Below are positions 8,640-17,545 of a stretch of DNA of 64,000 nt, piece after piece (the stretch's first letter is position 1; each line of letters starts with the position of its first letter). Made by a program: the position numbers and the translations under genes. Under the pieces are notes generated by a model that saw only the letters and a program-made list of their open reading frames with translations, was not told the origin of the DNA and ran no database searches. The DNA is from an uncultured Pseudoxanthomonas sp. (GTDB taxonomy: Bacteria; Pseudomonadota; Gammaproteobacteria; Xanthomonadales; Xanthomonadaceae): assembly GCF_946886695.1 (NCBI RefSeq), contig NZ_CAMPJD010000010.1, positions 1-64,000 of the forward strand, in the 5' to 3' direction.

Positions 8640-9515
8640 TCAGGCCTGCCCGGTGGCGACGCGGCTCTCCTGCAGCAGCACGGTGACCAGGCGGATACGC
8701 ACCGTTGAACGCGACCACACCATGCCGATCCGCCGGGGTTCACTCGCCAGCGGCAACGGGATGCGGACCAGATCCAGGCCCTCCGGCCACGGACGCGCCC
8801 AGTCCGGCACCAGCGATACGCCCAGGCCGCGGTCCACCATCACGGCGATGGCATTCAGGCCATTCAGTTCGAAGCGCTCGCGCGGCACGATGCCGGCGCG
8901 GCGCAGGTAGTCATCTGCGACCCGTCCACCCCATTGATTCCGGTCGTACCGGATCAGCGGCTCCTCGCGCAGCAGATCGTGCGGGTCACGGCCCGCCATG
9001 CGAGCCGGCGCGATCATCACCAGCGGCTCTTCGCGCAGCAGTTGCCAATCACAGGTCTTGGGCAGGTTGTACGGCGCCTGCAATACCAGCGCCGCATCGA
9101 GTTCGCCGGTTTCCACCGCGCGGTACAACTCGGCCGAATAGCCCGGACGGATGTAGACGTTGATCTGCGGGAACTTGTCGACCATCCGCGCCAGGATGTC
9201 CGGCAACATGCCGGCGAGCGCCGTGGGGCACGCACCCAGACGCAGTTCGCCGGAGACTTCGCTGTCGTTGGCGACGCTGCGCATGTCGGCCACGTCACGC
9301 AGCAGGTCGCGCGCGCGCTGCAGGATGCGCGACCCCTCTTCGGTCAGGCTGACGGTGCGGCCGGCACGCGCGATGAGCGGCGCGCCGAGTTCCCGCTCGA
9401 GCGTGCGGATCTGCTGCGCCACGGCCGCCGGCGTGATGTTGAGCACGCGTGCCGCCGCGGCCATCGAACCGCGGTCGGCCACCACCACGAACGTATTCAG
9501 GAACTGGGTATCCAC
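8640..9515 (-). CDS. LysR-family transcriptional regulator
   Basis: DNA-binding regulator of 291 residues, the usual LysR length. The N-terminal winged helix (residues 1-60: FLNTFVVVADRGSMAAAARV, then LNITPAAVAQQIRTLERELG) is canonical. A linker helix leads into a two-lobed inducer-binding domain starting near residue 90 (GELRLGACPTALAGMLPDIL). It lies downstream of the symporter gene, on the same strand and 73 bases after its stop, and upstream of the TonB receptor operon. Its targets may be either the CitE-symporter pair or the receptor operon; the sequence does not show which. No ligand can be assigned. Confidence 0.92.
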   Translation of the reverse strand: MDTQFLNTFVVVADRGSMAAAARVLNITPAAVAQQIRTLERELGAPLIARAGRTVSLTEEGSRILQRARDLLRDVADMRSVANDSEVSGELRLGACPTALAGMLPDILARMVDKFPQINVYIRPGYSAELYRAVETGELDAALVLQAPYNLPKTCDWQLLREEPLVMIAPARMAGRDPHDLLREEPLIRYDRNQWGGRVADDYLRRAGIVPRERFELNGLNAIAVMVDRGLGVSLVPDWARPWPEGLDLVRIPLPLASEPRRIGMVWSRSTVRIRLVTVLLQESRVATGQA

Positions 9516-9588
9516 GCGCCTCCCCTTGTCGCCCTCAGGCTACACGAGGGCAGGCCACGCGACGATGGGACATATGGCCCATGCGCCA

Positions 9589-12006
9589 TCAGCGCGTCGC
9601 GCCCACTGCATCCTGGCGGTGGATGGTCAGCCCGCTCAGCGACTGCGCCGGCGGGGGGAACAGCCAGCTGGCCGCATAGCCGATGACGATGCAGAGCAGG
9701 ATCGAAATGCCGAGATAGAAGTAGGGATGCACCAGGTCCATCGACCAGATCAGCAGCGTGAGCACGATGGCGCCGGCGATGCCGATCGCCACGCCCTGCG
9801 CATTGGCGCGCCGGGTGAACATGCCCAGCGTGTAGGCACCCGCGAAGCCACCACCCAGCAGACCCGCCAGTTCGATCGACACGTCGAACAGGGAATGGAT
9901 GTCGTAGCGCGACAGCAGCAGCGCGATGCCGATGCCGAGCAGCCCGACCAGTACGCCCATGATTTCCGCGAACAGCACGCTTTTCTTCGGCGTGGGGTTC
10001 CTGGCCAACTTCTCGTAGAAATCGACCGATGCCAGGGTGGAGACGCTGTTGATGATGCTGGACAGTGTGGACATCGCGGCGGCGAAGATGCCGGCGATGA
10101 TCAGGCCGGTCACGCCCATCGGGAGCTCGGCGGCGATGAACAAGGGGAAGGTGGCATCGAGCGGGAGCAGCGGGTTCATCCGCTCCGGGTGCGACTGGTA
10201 GTACACATACAGCGCCGTGCCGATGGCGTAGAAGAAGAATCCGCCGGGCACCATGATCGCCGCGAACGTCCAGATGGAACGCCCCGCTTCCTTGTCCGAC
10301 TTGGTCGACAGCACGCGCTGCATCAGCACCTGGTCCTTCGGGAAGGTCAGCACCACGTCGAACAGCACCAGGAAGATGAAGCCCCAGACCGTGGCCTTGG
10401 TGAGGTCGAAGCTGAAATCGAACAGGCGCGTCTTGTCTTCCGCCATGGCGACCTGCACGAGCTCTGGCACGCCTCCATTGAGGTGGTAGATGATGAACCC
10501 GATGGCGAAGATCGCGCCGCCGAACATCACGAAGACCTGCACGAAGTCGGTCCAGATGACTGCCTTCATGCCGCCTAGCGTGGTGTACAGGATGGTGAAC
10601 ACTCCCATGATCAGGATGCTCCACACCACGTCCACGCCGGTGATGGTCGCGATGGCCAGCGCCGGCAGGAAAAGGATCACGCTCATGCGGCTGCCGATCT
10701 GCATGGCGATGCAGAGCGCGCTGGCCAGCATGCGGATGGCGGGGTGGAAACGCTTCTCCAGATAGGAGAACACCGACATCAGGTCCAGCCGGCGCAGCAG
10801 CGGCACGATCCAGACCGCGACGAACATCAGGCCGAGCACGGCGATCAGGTTGTTGGTGAGGTACTGCCAGTTCGTCTCGAATGCCTTGGCCGGAATGGCG
10901 ATGAAGCTGATCGAGCTGGTATTGGTGGCGTACAGGCTCACCCCTGCGGCCCAGAACGGAATGCTGCGACCACCCACGAAGAAGTCCGCGGTGGAGGCGC
11001 GCTTCTCCTGCAGGTAGAAGTACATGCCGATGCCGACCATCGCCGCCAGGTAGACCACGATCACCAGCCAGTCCAGCCACGTCAGCAGATGGCTGCGCGC
11101 AGAGACCTCCACCATGCGGATCGCGCCAACCGATGCGTCGGCACCGGCAAAGCCGTCACCCCACGCGGTGACCGGCGCCGGCATCGCGTCGGTCGACGCA
11201 GGCAGCTTCGCCCACGCGCGCGTGACCGTGTGGAAGGTCGCAAGGCGTGGCGCCCGTCCACCGGCCGCATCGGGCTGCAGCAGATACAGCACGTGCGCCT
11301 GGCCGACGGAGCGCGCGCCGCCGGCCGTCAGCACCCTGCCCGGCACCGGCGGCAAAGCCTGCCAACCGTGGTCCGGCGACCAGCGCCACAAGGCGTCGCC
11401 GCTCTCGCCAGCAATGGTGACGACCAGTTCACCGCGCTGCGCGACCAGCGTGTCCGCGGCACCGTCGCCGTCCCAGGCCGGCATGGATTGCCAGGCCGTG
11501 CCCGCTGCAGCGTCCAGCCTTCGCCGGAACACGTGATTGACGCCCAGTTCGTCCTGCCCCACGACATGCAGCACGCCAGTGCCTTCCGCCACGCGCAGCC
11601 TTGCCAACGGAAGCGGAAGCTGCGGCAAATCACGCAGTACGAACCGCCCGTCCGCGAAGGTCGCTTCCGCGACCACACGCACGGCGGATTCGCCCGACGA
11701 CGGGCGTACCTGGTAGAGCCGCCCGATGGCTGCGTTCTGCCAGCCAGCGGCGTCGGCATCCGGCGGCAACGCCACGGCGCGCCACTGCTTCTCGGCGGGT
11801 ATCCAGTACCACGCCCCGACATCCGAAAAGGCGACAAGGTGCGGCCCCACCGTATGCAGCGCGCGTACCTCGGCTGGCGGTGCCGGCACGGAAGACTGGC
11901 TCACGCCGGCAAGGCTTTCCGCGTGCGCCGGCAACAGCGCGGTGCCGAGCATGAAGAGCGGCAGCAGGACCAGGAGCCTGCCCATGCGACGTACCAGCGC
12001 AGCCAT
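9589..12006 (-). CDS. SSS-family sodium/solute symporter with large N-terminal periplasmic domain
   Basis: Inner-membrane Na+-coupled symporter of about 805 residues. After a signal-like segment (GRLLVLLPLFMLGTALLPAHA) comes a roughly 300-residue extracytoplasmic domain of repeated WxP and LP beta elements (for example WYWIPAEKQWRAVALP), resembling a Kelch or NanM-like propeller. The SLC5 transporter core follows: LLTWLDWLVIVVYLAAMVGI, ADFFVGGRSIPFWAAG, NTSSISFIAIPA, GGMKAVIWTDFVQ. It runs downstream of the CitE-like gene. An ATG at 12006 with GGGA upstream is chosen. A GTG at 12036 that overlaps the CitE stop (GTGA) is an equally possible coupled start, and an ATG at 11985 is a third. Sialic-acid systems pair SSS carriers with Kelch mutarotases, so the fused domain may convert anomers before uptake; substrate here is unknown. 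Confidence 0.88.
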   Translation of the reverse strand: MAALVRRMGRLLVLLPLFMLGTALLPAHAESLAGVSQSSVPAPPAEVRALHTVGPHLVAFSDVGAWYWIPAEKQWRAVALPPDADAAGWQNAAIGRLYQVRPSSGESAVRVVAEATFADGRFVLRDLPQLPLPLARLRVAEGTGVLHVVGQDELGVNHVFRRRLDAAAGTAWQSMPAWDGDGAADTLVAQRGELVVTIAGESGDALWRWSPDHGWQALPPVPGRVLTAGGARSVGQAHVLYLLQPDAAGGRAPRLATFHTVTRAWAKLPASTDAMPAPVTAWGDGFAGADASVGAIRMVEVSARSHLLTWLDWLVIVVYLAAMVGIGMYFYLQEKRASTADFFVGGRSIPFWAAGVSLYATNTSSISFIAIPAKAFETNWQYLTNNLIAVLGLMFVAVWIVPLLRRLDLMSVFSYLEKRFHPAIRMLASALCIAMQIGSRMSVILFLPALAIATITGVDVVWSILIMGVFTILYTTLGGMKAVIWTDFVQVFVMFGGAIFAIGFIIYHLNGGVPELVQVAMAEDKTRLFDFSFDLTKATVWGFIFLVLFDVVLTFPKDQVLMQRVLSTKSDKEAGRSIWTFAAIMVPGGFFFYAIGTALYVYYQSHPERMNPLLPLDATFPLFIAAELPMGVTGLIIAGIFAAAMSTLSSIINSVSTLASVDFYEKLARNPTPKKSVLFAEIMGVLVGLLGIGIALLLSRYDIHSLFDVSIELAGLLGGGFAGAYTLGMFTRRANAQGVAIGIAGAIVLTLLIWSMDLVHPYFYLGISILLCIVIGYAASWLFPPPAQSLSGLTIHRQDAVGATR

Positions 12007-12032
12007 GCCGGTCCCAGTGCCCGTCGTGTACG

Positions 12033-12884
12033 TCACGCCCGCCCCCGTTCTGCCAGGGCAAGGACCGCGCGCGCGCGCGCCAGGAACGGCGCATCGACCA
12101 TGCGTCCATCGACCGCGAAGGCGCCTTCGCCTGCACGCTCTGCAGCATCGACCGTCCGTCGGGCTGCTTCGATTTCGCCTTCGGACGGCGCGAACACAGC
12201 ATTGGCCCACGCCACCTGGCGCGGATGCACGCAGCTCTTGCCCAGATAACCAAGCGCCCGTGCGGCCTCCGCTTCGGCCCGGAAGCCCGCCTCGTCGTCC
12301 AGCCCCGGAAAGGCCGCGTCATAGGCGAATACACCCGCCTCCGCCGCCGCGAGGCGCAGCGCGTACTGGGTCGTGTGCACGTTGCGCAGATCACCGCGGC
12401 GGATGCCGTGGGGCTCGAACAGGTCGCCCAGCCCCAGCTGCAGGCCGCGCACGCGAGGATGCGCTTTCGCGATGGCGACCGCATGCCTGAGCGCTCGCGG
12501 CGTCTCGATGTTGACCAGCAACCCGACCGCCCTGCGCGAAGGCAGGCGCACCTCGATCGCTTCGATCTCGGCTACGGCCTGCCTGAGCTGCTCCGCCGAT
12601 TCGATCTTCGGAAGATTGAGCAGGTCGATGTCCAGCGGGAGAATCGCACGCAGATCGGCTTCCCATGCTGCGGTGCTCCACGCATTCACGCGGACGACCA
12701 CCTGCTTGCCCGCGGCGCGATGCGGCGCATCGCGGAGCAGCGCCACCACCTGCGCGCGCGCTGCCTGCTTGTCGGCCTCGGCCACTGCGTCTTCGAGGTC
12801 GAGCGACAGCATGTCGGCATCACTGGCCAGCGCCTTGGCGAACAAGGCGGGGCGGCTTCCGGGGACGAACAGTTTGCTACGCAT
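12033..12884 (-). CDS. HpcH/HpaI aldolase / CitE-like lyase family protein
   Basis: TIM-barrel acyl-CoA lyase or aldolase of the citrate-lyase beta-subunit (CitE) family, 283 residues. The N-terminus MRSKLFVPGSRP is the family hallmark, followed by LSLDLEDAV (Mg-binding acidic site region), VVVRVNAW (substrate-binding Arg), LPKIE and LLVNIETPRAL. No citD, citF or citC genes are nearby, so this is a stand-alone CitE-like enzyme rather than part of citrate lyase. It is the first gene of a two-gene unit with the symporter. The pair probably imports and cleaves an organic or sugar acid; malyl-CoA-type substrates are known for relatives. The promoter region carries a 21-base near-palindrome. Confidence 0.86.
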   Translation of the reverse strand: MRSKLFVPGSRPALFAKALASDADMLSLDLEDAVAEADKQAARAQVVALLRDAPHRAAGKQVVVRVNAWSTAAWEADLRAILPLDIDLLNLPKIESAEQLRQAVAEIEAIEVRLPSRRAVGLLVNIETPRALRHAVAIAKAHPRVRGLQLGLGDLFEPHGIRRGDLRNVHTTQYALRLAAAEAGVFAYDAAFPGLDDEAGFRAEAEAARALGYLGKSCVHPRQVAWANAVFAPSEGEIEAARRTVDAAERAGEGAFAVDGRMVDAPFLARARAVLALAERGRA

Positions 12885-12959
12885 GGACGGCGCTCATCAT
12901 GGCGCGCAGTCTGCGGCAAACAGACGGGGGGCAAACCCCGCGCCGGCATCTTCAAACGA

Positions 12960-12999
12960 TAGTTTTTCCAGCGTCCGGGAATGTCGCAACGCAACATTC
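12960..12999 (-). promoter_or_regulatory. Near-palindromic operator and shared promoter block before the CitE-like gene
   Basis: Bases 12979-12999 form a 9-3-9 inverted repeat with one mismatch (GAATGTCGC-AAC-GCAACATTC). Beside it, 12960-12974 on the minus strand reads ACGCTGGAAAAACTA, nearly identical to the block upstream of the TonB receptor at 8603-8617. The gene starts 75 bases further on. The symmetry suggests a dimeric regulator; the family cannot be told. Confidence 0.5.
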
Positions 13000-13017
13000 C
13001 CTGATGCTGCCGGACAC

Positions 13018-14034
13018 TCAGCGCTTCACGTCCAGGCTGTTCTCGCCAAGGAACGCCTGCACGTCGGCGGCGCTCACAAGATTGAAGTCGCCCGGCAGCG
13101 AGTGCTTCAGGCAGGCCGCCGCCACACCGAAATGCAACGCGTCGGCGCTTGCCATGCCGGTCAGACCACCATGCAGCACGCCGGCAGCGAATGCGTCGCC
13201 GGTCCCGATGCGATCGACGATGGGCGAGACCTCATAGGCCGGGGTGACATGCAGCGCGCCATCGCGCAACGCGGTGATGGCCGACAACGCGTGATGGTCG
13301 ACGCTGCGCTGCACCCGGACCGTCGCTGCCATCTGGCGCAGATGAGGGAACGCCTTGAACGCGGCGGCGGCGCCCGCCGCGAAACGTTCCTGCGGCGTCG
13401 CCTGCGGGAAATCCAGACCCAGCACGACCTGCAGGTCGCGATGGCTGGCGAACAGGATGTCCGCCTCGGCCATCAGGCCAAGCAGGATCGTCGGCGCATC
13501 ACCGCCCCACGCTTCCCACAGCTTCGGCCTGAAGTTGCCGTCGAACGAGACCTTCACGCCCGCTGCGCGCGCCGCCTTCACTGCATCGAGGACGCCATCC
13601 GCGGCCCGATGGCCGAGGGCCGGCGTCACGCCCGACACATGCAGCCAGTCCGCACCATCGAGCAATGCAGCCCAATCATGCCGACCGCCGCCGGCACGCG
13701 CGAACGCCGAATCGGCGCGGTCATAGAGCACCTCGCTCGGCCGATGGATGGCGCCGGACGTCAGGAAGTACAGGCCCATCCGTCCCGATGCCTGCTGCAC
13801 GGCCGAGGTATCCACGCGGTGCCTGCGCAGCTCGCCCAGTGCCGCCTCGCCGAGCGCGTTGTCGGCGACCAGCCCCACCATCCTTGCCTCATGGCCGAAC
13901 CTCGCCAGCGACACAGCCACGTTCGCCTCCGCGCCACCGACATGCACGTCGAGGACGGGCGATTGCAGCAACACCTGACGACCCGGTGCGCCCAGCCGCA
14001 ACAGCAGTTCTCCGAAACAGACGATCTTCCCCAT
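13018..14034 (-). CDS. kdgK: 2-keto-3-deoxygluconate kinase (PfkB family)
   Basis: Cytoplasmic kinase that phosphorylates 2-keto-3-deoxygluconate to KDPG, the step after KduD in pectin catabolism. The start at 14034 (MGKIVCFGELLLRLG) has a strong GGGAGGAAAG ribosome-binding site just upstream; the ATG 15 codons earlier lacks one. The protein is 338 residues. PfkB features are VHVGGAEANVAVSLARFG in the N-terminal half and DRIGTGDAFAAGVLHGG at the C-terminus with the catalytic Asp. KDG kinase is favoured over fructokinase by N-terminal similarity and by the pectin genes that start 240 bases away on the other strand. The divergent region carries an operator-like site for the LacI-type regulator encoded downstream. 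Confidence 0.88.
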   Translation of the reverse strand: MGKIVCFGELLLRLGAPGRQVLLQSPVLDVHVGGAEANVAVSLARFGHEARMVGLVADNALGEAALGELRRHRVDTSAVQQASGRMGLYFLTSGAIHRPSEVLYDRADSAFARAGGGRHDWAALLDGADWLHVSGVTPALGHRAADGVLDAVKAARAAGVKVSFDGNFRPKLWEAWGGDAPTILLGLMAEADILFASHRDLQVVLGLDFPQATPQERFAAGAAAAFKAFPHLRQMAATVRVQRSVDHHALSAITALRDGALHVTPAYEVSPIVDRIGTGDAFAAGVLHGGLTGMASADALHFGVAAACLKHSLPGDFNLVSAADVQAFLGENSLDVKR

Positions 14035-14131
14035 CACCCTTTCCTCCCGTTGCGACGACACGCGCCACCTCATCGACAACCTGTTCCGGCTTGTCCTCGG
14101 GACAAGATAATCCGTGTCAGCCGCCAGTTGT

Positions 14132-14147
14132 TGTTGCAGCGCACACT
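14132..14147 (+). promoter_or_regulatory. TGTTGCAGCGCACACT element upstream of the pectin TonB receptor
   Basis: Matches 14 of 16 positions of the minus-strand element at 8613-8628 in front of the first TonB receptor. It lies in the kdgK/TonB receptor divergent region, 130 bases before the receptor ATG. A shared regulator of the two receptors is inferred from two occurrences only. Confidence 0.35.
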
Positions 14148-14161
14148 CTGTTAGCGTTCGT

Positions 14162-14180
14162 TTTGACCAGCGGTGTCATT
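14162..14180 (-). promoter_or_regulatory. LacI-type operator candidate in the kdgK / TonB receptor divergent region
   Basis: Minus strand reads AATGACACCGCTGGTCAAA. The left half AATGACACCG is identical to the sites at 18962 and 26594, and TGAC/GTCA arms flank a central CG step typical of LacI-family operators. It could control kdgK, the receptor, or both. Confidence 0.55.
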
Positions 14181-14275
14181 TTACCAGCTGGCAGGATCTG
14201 TAAGGGAATAAACCGCTTTATTTTCGATCAAAACAGTCGCTACACGCGGCCATGGTCCCTTGAGGAGGGGAGAAC

Positions 14276-17056
14276 ATGCCAGTCAGTCATCACCGCCGGA
14301 AGACACCGGTTACCTTGCTTGCTGTCTCGATCGGCCTGGCGCTGCAGATGAGCGCAGCCGCACACGCCCAGGAAGCAGCGCAATCCACCGAATCGAGTGA
14401 AGCCGCCCCGGCCCAGGCTGATGTTTCCACCCTGGATACCGTCAGTGTCACCGGCTACCGCGCCAGCGTCGAAAAGGCGCTCGACATCAAGCGCGGCGAA
14501 GCCGGCGTGGTTGATGCGATCGTGGCCGAGGACATCGGCAAGTTCCCCGATCTCAACCTGGCCGAATCCCTGCAGCGCATTCCCGGCGTAGTCATCACCC
14601 GCGACGCCGGCGAAGGCCGCAACATCTCGGTGCGTGGCCTGGGCCCGGATTTCACCCGCGTGCGCATCAACGGCATGGAGGCGCTGACCACCGTCGGCTC
14701 CACCGATCAGAACGGCGGTTCCAATCGTGGCCGCGGCTTCGACTTCAACGTGTTCGCCTCGGATCTGTTCTCGCAGCTGATCGTGCGCAAGACGGCGCAG
14801 GCGGATGTCGAAGAAGGCTCGCTCGGCGCCACCGTCGACCTGCGCACTGCGCGTCCGTTCGACTATGACGGCTTCACGCTGGTGGCCAGCGGGCAGGCCA
14901 GCTACGCCGACATGGGCAGTTCGACCGATCCGCGCCTTGCCGGACTGATCTCCAACACGTGGGCCGACGGCAAGTTCGGCGCGCTGCTGTCGGTCGCCTA
15001 CTCCGAGCGGCAGGCACTGGAAGAAGGCAGCGGCAGTGGACGCTGGGCACGCGGCACCAGCAACAACGGCTTCAACCCCACATCGCCGTATGCACCCGCC
15101 CTGTCTGCCGACACGTTCCATCCGCGCTTCCCGCGCTACACGCTCATGGAACACGACCAGAAGCGCACGGGCGTGACGGCGTCGCTCCAGTTCAAGCCGA
15201 CCGACCGCACCCAGTTCGCCTTCGATGCGCTGTACTCGAAGATCGATGCCGTGCGCGACGAGAAGTACATCGAGGCTATCTCGTTCAGTCGCGGCACGTC
15301 GCAGAACGGCAAGCCGGAGACCATCGTGCGCGATGGCGCGGTGGAGAACGGCGCGCTGGTCTATGGCCTGTTCGATGACGTGGACATCCGCTCCGAGAGC
15401 CGCCACGACGAATGGAACACGGTCTTCACCCAGCTGGGGCTGGAAGGCGAGCACGAGTTCACCGACAACTTCAAGATCTCCGGCAAGCTCGGCACGTCGA
15501 AATCGGAACATGAGAATCCGATCCAGACGACGATCATCATGGACAAGCTGAACGTCGACAACTACAGCTACGATTACCGCGGCGACCCCTACAAGCCGGT
15601 GATCGACTACGGCATCAGCCCGACCGATCCCACCGGCTGGACGCTGGCGGAGATCCGCATCCGCCCGCAGTACGTCGAGAATGACTTCGACGTCGCCCAG
15701 TTGGACTTCAACTGGAACATCAGCCCGGGCTTCCGCCTGAAGGGCGGCGTGCAGGCGAAGGACTACAGCTTCTCCACGCGCGAGCTGCGCCGCTCGACCG
15801 AGGGAATGACCGACGTGCCGATGTTCACCGACGGCACCCGCATCGTGCCGACCGATCTGACCGAACAGGCCAGCCTGGATGGCGTGAGCGGCTCGCCGGG
15901 TACGTGGGTGATCCCCGACTACCAGGGCATTGCCGACTTCTACGACATCTACAGCAACACCGGTCCGTTCGCCCTCGGCGAGCGCGCGGTGAACACGCGC
16001 AGCGTCGAGGAGGAGGATCGCGGCGTCTACCTGATGGGCGAGTTCTCGACCGATCTTGGTGCGATTCCGGTGTCCGGCAACTTCGGCGTGCGTTACGTGC
16101 GCACCAAGCAGTCCTCCACGGGCACCGCCACGGCCAGCGGAACGCCGGTCGCCACGACGGTCTCGCGCGAGTACAGCGACACCCTGCCCTCGATGAACCT
16201 GGTAGCCGAGATCACGCCTGACTTCCTGGTCCGACTGGGTGCGGCCAAGGTGATGACGCGTCCGGGCCTGGGCAGCCTGACCCCCGGCGTCACCGTCAAT
16301 GTCAGCGGCGGTGCGCGCACCGTCAGCGGCGGCAACCCGAACCTGGATCCGATCCGCGCCAAGACGGTCGACCTGGGTTTCGAGTGGTACTTCAATGAAG
16401 GCGCGATGCTGGGCCTGGGCCTGTTCTACAAGGACATCGAGAGCTTCATCCAGACCACGCGCGTCGTGCAGCCCTACTCGTCGAGCGGCCTGCCCGCCAG
16501 CCTGCTGGACGGCACCGGCGCTGGCGTGAACGACGACTTCGTCTTCAGTGTTCCGCTCAACACCCCGGGCGGCGAACTGACCGGTTTCGAAGCCAACTAC
16601 ACGCAGCCCTTCACCTTCCTGCCGGGCAAGTTCGGCAATCTCGGCGTGCAGTTGAACTACACCTACGTCGATTCGCAGATCCAGTACCTGACCTCGACCG
16701 GTGCCAACTCGTTCAAGACCGACCTGACCGGCCTGTCGAAGCACTCCTGGAACGCGACGCTCTACTACGAAGGCGAACGCTTCTCCGGCCGTGTCTCGGC
16801 GACCAATCGCGACGATTTCCTGTTGCAGGTACCGGCCACGGAATCGGGGTTCGACGTGCATGGCCAGACCGGCACCACGACGGTCGATGCCTCGGTGCGC
16901 TGGAAGATCAACGACAAGCTCGAGCTCAGCCTGGAAGGCATCAACCTGACCGACGAGCCGCAGGAGTCGTGGGTGTCGAACCCCAGCGTCACCCTGCCGC
17001 TGGACTACAGCGAGACCGGCCGCCAGTACCTGCTGGGCCTGCGCTACAAGTTCTGA
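14276..17056 (+). CDS. TonB-dependent receptor, pectin-locus outer-membrane transporter
   Basis: Large receptor of 926 residues for import of oligosaccharides across the outer membrane. The ATG at 14276 has a GAGGAGGGG ribosome-binding site. The signal peptide is TPVTLLAVSIGLALQMSAAAHAQ. The plug starts at LDTVSVTGYRASVEKALDIK and includes IVAEDIGKFPDLNLAESLQR, RIPGVVITRDAGEGRNISVRG and GLGPDFTRVRINGME, all typical of the Xanthomonas carbohydrate (CUT-type) receptors rather than siderophore receptors. The barrel ends in RQYLLGLRYKF with terminal Phe. It sits at the head of the pectin locus, diverges from kdgK, and is followed by a clear terminator, so it is monocistronic. The likely ligands are oligogalacturonides or rhamnogalacturonan fragments, inferred from context. 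Confidence 0.93.
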   Translation: MPVSHHRRKTPVTLLAVSIGLALQMSAAAHAQEAAQSTESSEAAPAQADVSTLDTVSVTGYRASVEKALDIKRGEAGVVDAIVAEDIGKFPDLNLAESLQRIPGVVITRDAGEGRNISVRGLGPDFTRVRINGMEALTTVGSTDQNGGSNRGRGFDFNVFASDLFSQLIVRKTAQADVEEGSLGATVDLRTARPFDYDGFTLVASGQASYADMGSSTDPRLAGLISNTWADGKFGALLSVAYSERQALEEGSGSGRWARGTSNNGFNPTSPYAPALSADTFHPRFPRYTLMEHDQKRTGVTASLQFKPTDRTQFAFDALYSKIDAVRDEKYIEAISFSRGTSQNGKPETIVRDGAVENGALVYGLFDDVDIRSESRHDEWNTVFTQLGLEGEHEFTDNFKISGKLGTSKSEHENPIQTTIIMDKLNVDNYSYDYRGDPYKPVIDYGISPTDPTGWTLAEIRIRPQYVENDFDVAQLDFNWNISPGFRLKGGVQAKDYSFSTRELRRSTEGMTDVPMFTDGTRIVPTDLTEQASLDGVSGSPGTWVIPDYQGIADFYDIYSNTGPFALGERAVNTRSVEEEDRGVYLMGEFSTDLGAIPVSGNFGVRYVRTKQSSTGTATASGTPVATTVSREYSDTLPSMNLVAEITPDFLVRLGAAKVMTRPGLGSLTPGVTVNVSGGARTVSGGNPNLDPIRAKTVDLGFEWYFNEGAMLGLGLFYKDIESFIQTTRVVQPYSSSGLPASLLDGTGAGVNDDFVFSVPLNTPGGELTGFEANYTQPFTFLPGKFGNLGVQLNYTYVDSQIQYLTSTGANSFKTDLTGLSKHSWNATLYYEGERFSGRVSATNRDDFLLQVPATESGFDVHGQTGTTTVDASVRWKINDKLELSLEGINLTDEPQESWVSNPSVTLPLDYSETGRQYLLGLRYKF

Positions 17057-17097
17057 TGCGTTGACAGTCCCGCGCCTCGCCCAGAGGTGCACGCGAA

Positions 17098-17129
17098 GCC
17101 CGGCCGCCTCTCCCGGCCGGGCTTTTTTT
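17098..17129 (+). terminator. Rho-independent terminator after the pectin TonB receptor
   Basis: An 8-base perfect stem GCCCGGCC / GGCCGGGC with a 9-base loop is followed by seven T residues. It lies 42 bases after the receptor stop. Confidence 0.93.
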
Positions 17130-17479
17130 CATCCGTGTGCCGCCGGAGGATCCGCGAAGCGACGTATCCCATCCCCCACTGCTCCGCATGCCCACACCGG
17201 TTGTCGCACAGGCCCGCAGGGAGCGAAGGCCGCGCCACCGGTTCGACCGGGCCACATCCACCGGTCTTGTTGCACTCGCCTATCCAGTCCACGTGCGGAC
17301 GAACGGTCAGCCTGCCCTGCTCGCGCGGCGCGCGCTCGGCAGATCTCGTCGGCACCCGTCGCGTGCCCGGATACCTTTCTTCGGTCACCGACTCCAAGCT
17401 GCGCGAACGCTCCATGAAGCGCGGTCCCGCTTGCGAGCCATCGCCCACCGGTCCAGATTCCAGATGGGTGGACAAGCGA
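17130..17479. other. Gene-free stretch between the TonB receptor and pectate lyase
   Basis: No ORF here has a signal, motif or ribosome-binding site that supports coding. The longest minus-strand frame (17044-17475) runs through the receptor terminator. I see no repeats or palindromes of note. Confidence 0.6.
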
Positions 17480-17503
17480 AAGGCCCGCCTTGCGGCGGGC
17501 CTT
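17480..17503 (-). terminator. Hairpin terminator downstream of the pectate lyase
   Basis: Perfect 10-base inverted repeat AAGGCCCGCC / GGCGGGCCTT with a 4-base loop, 42 bases past the lyase stop on the minus strand. The following T tract is short (TTTCGC), so termination may be bidirectional or partial. Confidence 0.7.
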
Positions 17504-17545
17504 CATCGCCACGCATGGCCGGCGGTGATGCCGGTCCGCGCGGAC

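Noticed and set aside
12033..12884. Citrate lyase beta subunit
   Set aside because: No alpha or gamma subunit, ligase or holo-enzyme genes lie nearby; a stand-alone CitE-like enzyme is more likely.
14240..17092. A 950-codon minus-strand open frame opposite the pectin TonB receptor
   Set aside because: The plus strand encodes an unmistakable receptor with signal peptide and plug motifs; the antisense frame runs through the ribosome-binding site and has no start signal.
17044..17475. A 143-codon minus-strand frame in the gap after the TonB receptor
   Set aside because: It passes through the receptor stop and terminator, has no ribosome-binding site, and has no recognisable domain.
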